This document shows, one piece after another, positions 45,261 to 46,769 of a stretch of 46,769 bases of DNA. The DNA lies in the NCBI GenBank assembly GCA_903821635.1, contig CAIJLV010000227.1, forward strand, positions 1-46,769, in the 5' to 3' direction. The stretch comes from an uncultured Verrucomicrobiota bacterium. Its GTDB lineage: Bacteria; Verrucomicrobiota; Verrucomicrobiia; Limisphaerales; UBA9464. Every line of letters starts with the position of its first letter. Position 1 is the stretch's first letter. Below the pieces are notes generated by a model. It was given only the letters and a program-made list of their open reading frames with translations. It was not told where the DNA came from and ran no database searches. The position numbers and the translations under genes are program-made.

Positions 45261-45288
45261 TCGGTGCTGCCGTCGGACGAGCGCAAAA

Positions 45289-45312
45289 CGGGGCGGACGA
45301 AATCACGCCCCG
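45289..45312. terminator. Possible bidirectional terminator hairpin
   Basis: CGGGGCG and CGCCCCG form a 7-base-pair stem with a 10-base loop between the convergent DUF1501 and DUF420 genes. There is no clear T run on either side, so the assignment is weak. Confidence 0.35.
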
Positions 45313-45329
45313 CCCGCCGCCGGCGAATT

Positions 45330-45782
45330 TCACTTTCCCAGGGTCTGCGGGAAAATTTGATACAGCAGTAAGTAGATGAGGACGCCCGTGACCGACACAT
45401 AGAGCCAGAGCGGCCATGTCCAGCGCGCGAGCCGCTGGTGTCGTTCAAATTGTCCTTTCGCCGCAAACACCACGGTCGTGATCACCATCGGCAGGTTCAC
45501 GATCGCACCCAACAGATGGGTGCCGAGAAAAACTAGGTAGATCGGCCGAAACCACGCCGGGTCGCGGAAGCTGGTGTGCGCCTGACCGTGCAGTTTCTGC
45601 ATCTGGAAGTGGTAGTAGAGGTAGCAGCCCAGAAAAAGGGCCGACAGCACCACCGCCCCAACCATGCAGTTCCGGTGCGCAACCTTCCGCTCCTGTTTAA
45701 TGAAGCGGCGACCGGCGATCAGCAAAACCGTCACCAGTGCGTTCAGGGTGGCGTTGAGTGCGGGAATGTCCGACAGCGTCAT
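45330..45782 (-). CDS. DUF420 membrane protein
   Basis: A 150-residue protein with four hydrophobic helices (about 5-24, 40-58, 80-107, 122-143) and the histidines HRN, YYHFQ, GTHLLGAI and RHQRLARWTWPLW typical of DUF420. The family is related to the CtaG/CtaM-like assembly factors found near haem-copper oxidases in other bacteria. Its ATG overlaps the stop of the SCO gene (ATGA), so the two are translated together; SCO proteins deliver copper to cytochrome oxidase, which supports an oxidase-assembly role. No oxidase subunit gene is in the window. Confidence 0.88.
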   Translation of the reverse strand: MTLSDIPALNATLNALVTVLLIAGRRFIKQERKVAHRNCMVGAVVLSALFLGCYLYYHFQMQKLHGQAHTSFRDPAWFRPIYLVFLGTHLLGAIVNLPMVITTVVFAAKGQFERHQRLARWTWPLWLYVSVTGVLIYLLLYQIFPQTLGK

Positions 45783-46399
45783 AAATTAGGTTCGCGGCGC
45801 AATTGTTTCACCAACCCGAGGATGCGTTCCACAGCGTTCGTTTCTTCACCGTAAACCACCGCCCGCAGCCGGCCTCGACGGTCGAGGATCTTAAAATCAG
45901 CGGAGTGAATGAACAGATCCTCCAACTTGGCAGGTTCCGGTTCCGGATTCTCCATCACGGAAAACAGCAAACTGTTCGTCGCTACGCCATACACCTCGGA
46001 TTTTGAACCGGTAAGAAACCACCATTTGGCCGGGTCGCAACCGTAGCGCTGACCGTGCCGCGCCAGCACGCCCGGCGTGTCGTGGCTCGGATCAGCGGTG
46101 AGCGACAGCAAGCGGACCCCTTGGGGAATCTCCGATTGAAGTTTTGCCATTTGCTGAGACAGCCGGTGACACATCGTCGGACACCGGGAAAAAATCACAT
46201 CGGCCACCACCACCTGCCCGCTCAACGAGCCAACGGTCACCGCCTCCCCTAGTTGATTGGTCAGCATGAACGGTTTGAGTGAACCGATGACGGGCAGGTC
46301 TACCCGCCGGGTCTCCGTGACGACGTAAACCACTCCGATCCCCACCAGGACGAAGATCAGGATCGCCCATAAACTTTTTTGGAAACGGTCGGCAGCCAT
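45779..46399 (-). CDS. SCO1/SenC-family copper chaperone
   Basis: A 206-residue protein anchored by one amino-terminal helix (LWAILIFVLVGIGVVYVV, 10-27) with an outer thioredoxin-fold domain. The copper ligands are C73 and C77 (RCPTMC) and H165 (DLFIHSADF). SCO proteins insert copper into the CuA site of cytochrome c oxidase or act as thiol-redox proteins. ATG 46399 was chosen; the frame extends 25 codons upstream through a region without signal character. It overlaps the DUF420 gene by 4 bases and is divergent from purM, with a GC-rich hairpin between them. Confidence 0.93.
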   Translation of the reverse strand: MAADRFQKSLWAILIFVLVGIGVVYVVTETRRVDLPVIGSLKPFMLTNQLGEAVTVGSLSGQVVVADVIFSRCPTMCHRLSQQMAKLQSEIPQGVRLLSLTADPSHDTPGVLARHGQRYGCDPAKWWFLTGSKSEVYGVATNSLLFSVMENPEPEPAKLEDLFIHSADFKILDRRGRLRAVVYGEETNAVERILGLVKQLRREPNL

Positions 46400-46447
46400 G
46401 CGCGGGCGCAACCATAAGCAACCAGCATGGGAACGCCAGCCCGCCCC

Positions 46448-46462
46448 GGGGGAGTCTCCCCC
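46448..46462. other. GC-rich hairpin between SCO and purM genes
   Basis: GGGGGA-GTC-TCCCCC is followed by TTTT on the plus strand, 70 bases upstream of purM and 49 bases upstream of the SCO start. It resembles a small terminator or attenuator. Function is not shown. Confidence 0.35.
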
Positions 46463-46531
46463 TTTTGGTGCCACCCGGGCGTTAAATTCATGTTCACCTG
46501 CCCCGTTCCATGGTTAATTCGCCGCCCGGAA

Positions 46532-46769
46532 ATGAAGCAAAAAGCTTACGCCGCCGCCGGCGTTGACATCGACCTCGGCAACCAAGTCAAAAGCACGCTG
46601 CCTGCGCTGCTGGCCTCCACCCATCGCCGCGAAGTCCTCGGCAAGGTCGGCGGCTTCGGCGGTCTCTTCGCGCTCGACGTGAAGAAATACCAGCAACCCG
46701 TGCTCGTCAGCTCGGTCGATGGCGTCGGCACCAAGCTCAAGATCGCCTTCGCCATGGATCGGCACGACA
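46532..46769 (+). CDS. purM: Phosphoribosylformylglycinamidine cyclo-ligase, 3' truncated
   Basis: The frame opens with ATG at 46532 and runs to the window end (79 residues) without a stop. The sequence [16 protein letters not shown], then [16 protein letters not shown], then [20 protein letters not shown] matches the amino-terminal part of PurM (AIR synthase), including the glycine-rich ATP site and the DGVGTKLK motif. The enzyme closes the imidazole ring in the fifth step of purine synthesis in the cytoplasm. The remaining roughly three quarters of the protein lies beyond the window. Confidence 0.95.
   Translation, partial: MKQKAYAAAGVDIDLGNQVKSTLPALLASTHRREVLGKVGGFGGLFALDVKKYQQPVLVSSVDGVGTKLKIAFAMDRHD

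Noticed and set aside
37516..46490. Repeated string GGGCGTTAAATT near 37516 and 46478
   Set aside because: Only two copies, in different contexts; could be a promoter-like element but two occurrences do not support a repeat family.
1..46769. CRISPR arrays, insertion sequences, prophage or integron structures
   Set aside because: No regularly spaced repeats, transposase or integrase genes, or terminal inverted repeats with target duplications were seen on reading both strands.

Overview
The window is GC-rich and almost fully coding. It looks like a chromosomal segment of a free-living Verrucomicrobiota bacterium, most likely the Limisphaerales/Pedosphaera side of the phylum. That placement is inferred from gene content: a prepilin-like protein with an H-X9-DG motif, two PEP-CTERM proteins, Tat-exported DUF1501 and DUF1552 proteins, a planctomycete-type cytochrome with DUF1587/1592/1588/1585-like architecture, a DUF1080 protein and PQQ-like propellers. 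No phage, transposase, integrase, rRNA operon or CRISPR array is visible. Housekeeping genes (ffh, thyA, purM, tRNA-His, a LOG-family gene) are interspersed with accessory genes.

Layout. 1-1.0 kb (+): the tail of an unrecognised gene and a stand-alone response-regulator receiver. 1.0-9.1 kb (all -): a prepilin-like protein, a membrane Ser/Thr kinase, an amidohydrolase with a CBM9-like domain, an exported protein ending in an excisionase-type helix-turn-helix, a DUF1080 lipoprotein translationally coupled to a small unknown gene, and ffh. 9.3-20.2 kb (all +): a copper-type P-ATPase, two secreted PQQ-like beta-propellers, a Tat-exported Gfo/Idh/MocA oxidoreductase, a large c-type cytochrome and its DUF1552 partner. 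20.2-23.5 kb (-): a HI1419/HI1420-type toxin-antitoxin pair with a perfect inverted repeat upstream, a frameshifted esterase/SMP-30 fusion and a PEP-CTERM protein. 23.7-26.2 kb (+): a truncated membrane protein running into a response regulator that lacks its first strand, then a GntP-type gluconate permease. 26.2-31.5 kb (-): a 1755-residue secreted subtilisin-like protease. 31.6-33.7 kb: a secreted metallo-beta-lactamase-fold protein, a LOG-family protein and tRNA-His. 33.7-36.3 kb (-): a DUF971 protein, an outer-membrane barrel and a SIS-domain isomerase. 36.5-43.2 kb: an orphan ABC ATPase (+), then (-) thyA, a propeller/helical-repeat protein, a DsbD-like reductase, a strong terminator and a PEP-CTERM gene with a readable promoter. 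43.8-46.8 kb: a DUF1501 protein (+), overlapping SCO and DUF420 genes (-), and the start of purM (+).

How the genes may work together (inference). Many products are exported and point to polymer or sugar breakdown outside the cytoplasm: DUF1080 with Gfo/Idh/MocA fits oxidation and cleavage of glycosides through 3-keto intermediates, and the SMP-30-like domain with GntP fits sugar lactones and acids. The cytochrome, quinoprotein-like propellers, copper ATPase, SCO and DsbD suggest envelope redox chemistry and metalloprotein assembly. The most notable oddities are broken or rearranged genes within about 4 kb (20.5-24.7 kb): a toxin gene with an in-frame stop, a one-base frameshift in a G run, and a receiver domain missing its amino terminus at a junction with another truncated gene. 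No clearly new multi-gene defence or mobile system could be demonstrated from the sequence alone.
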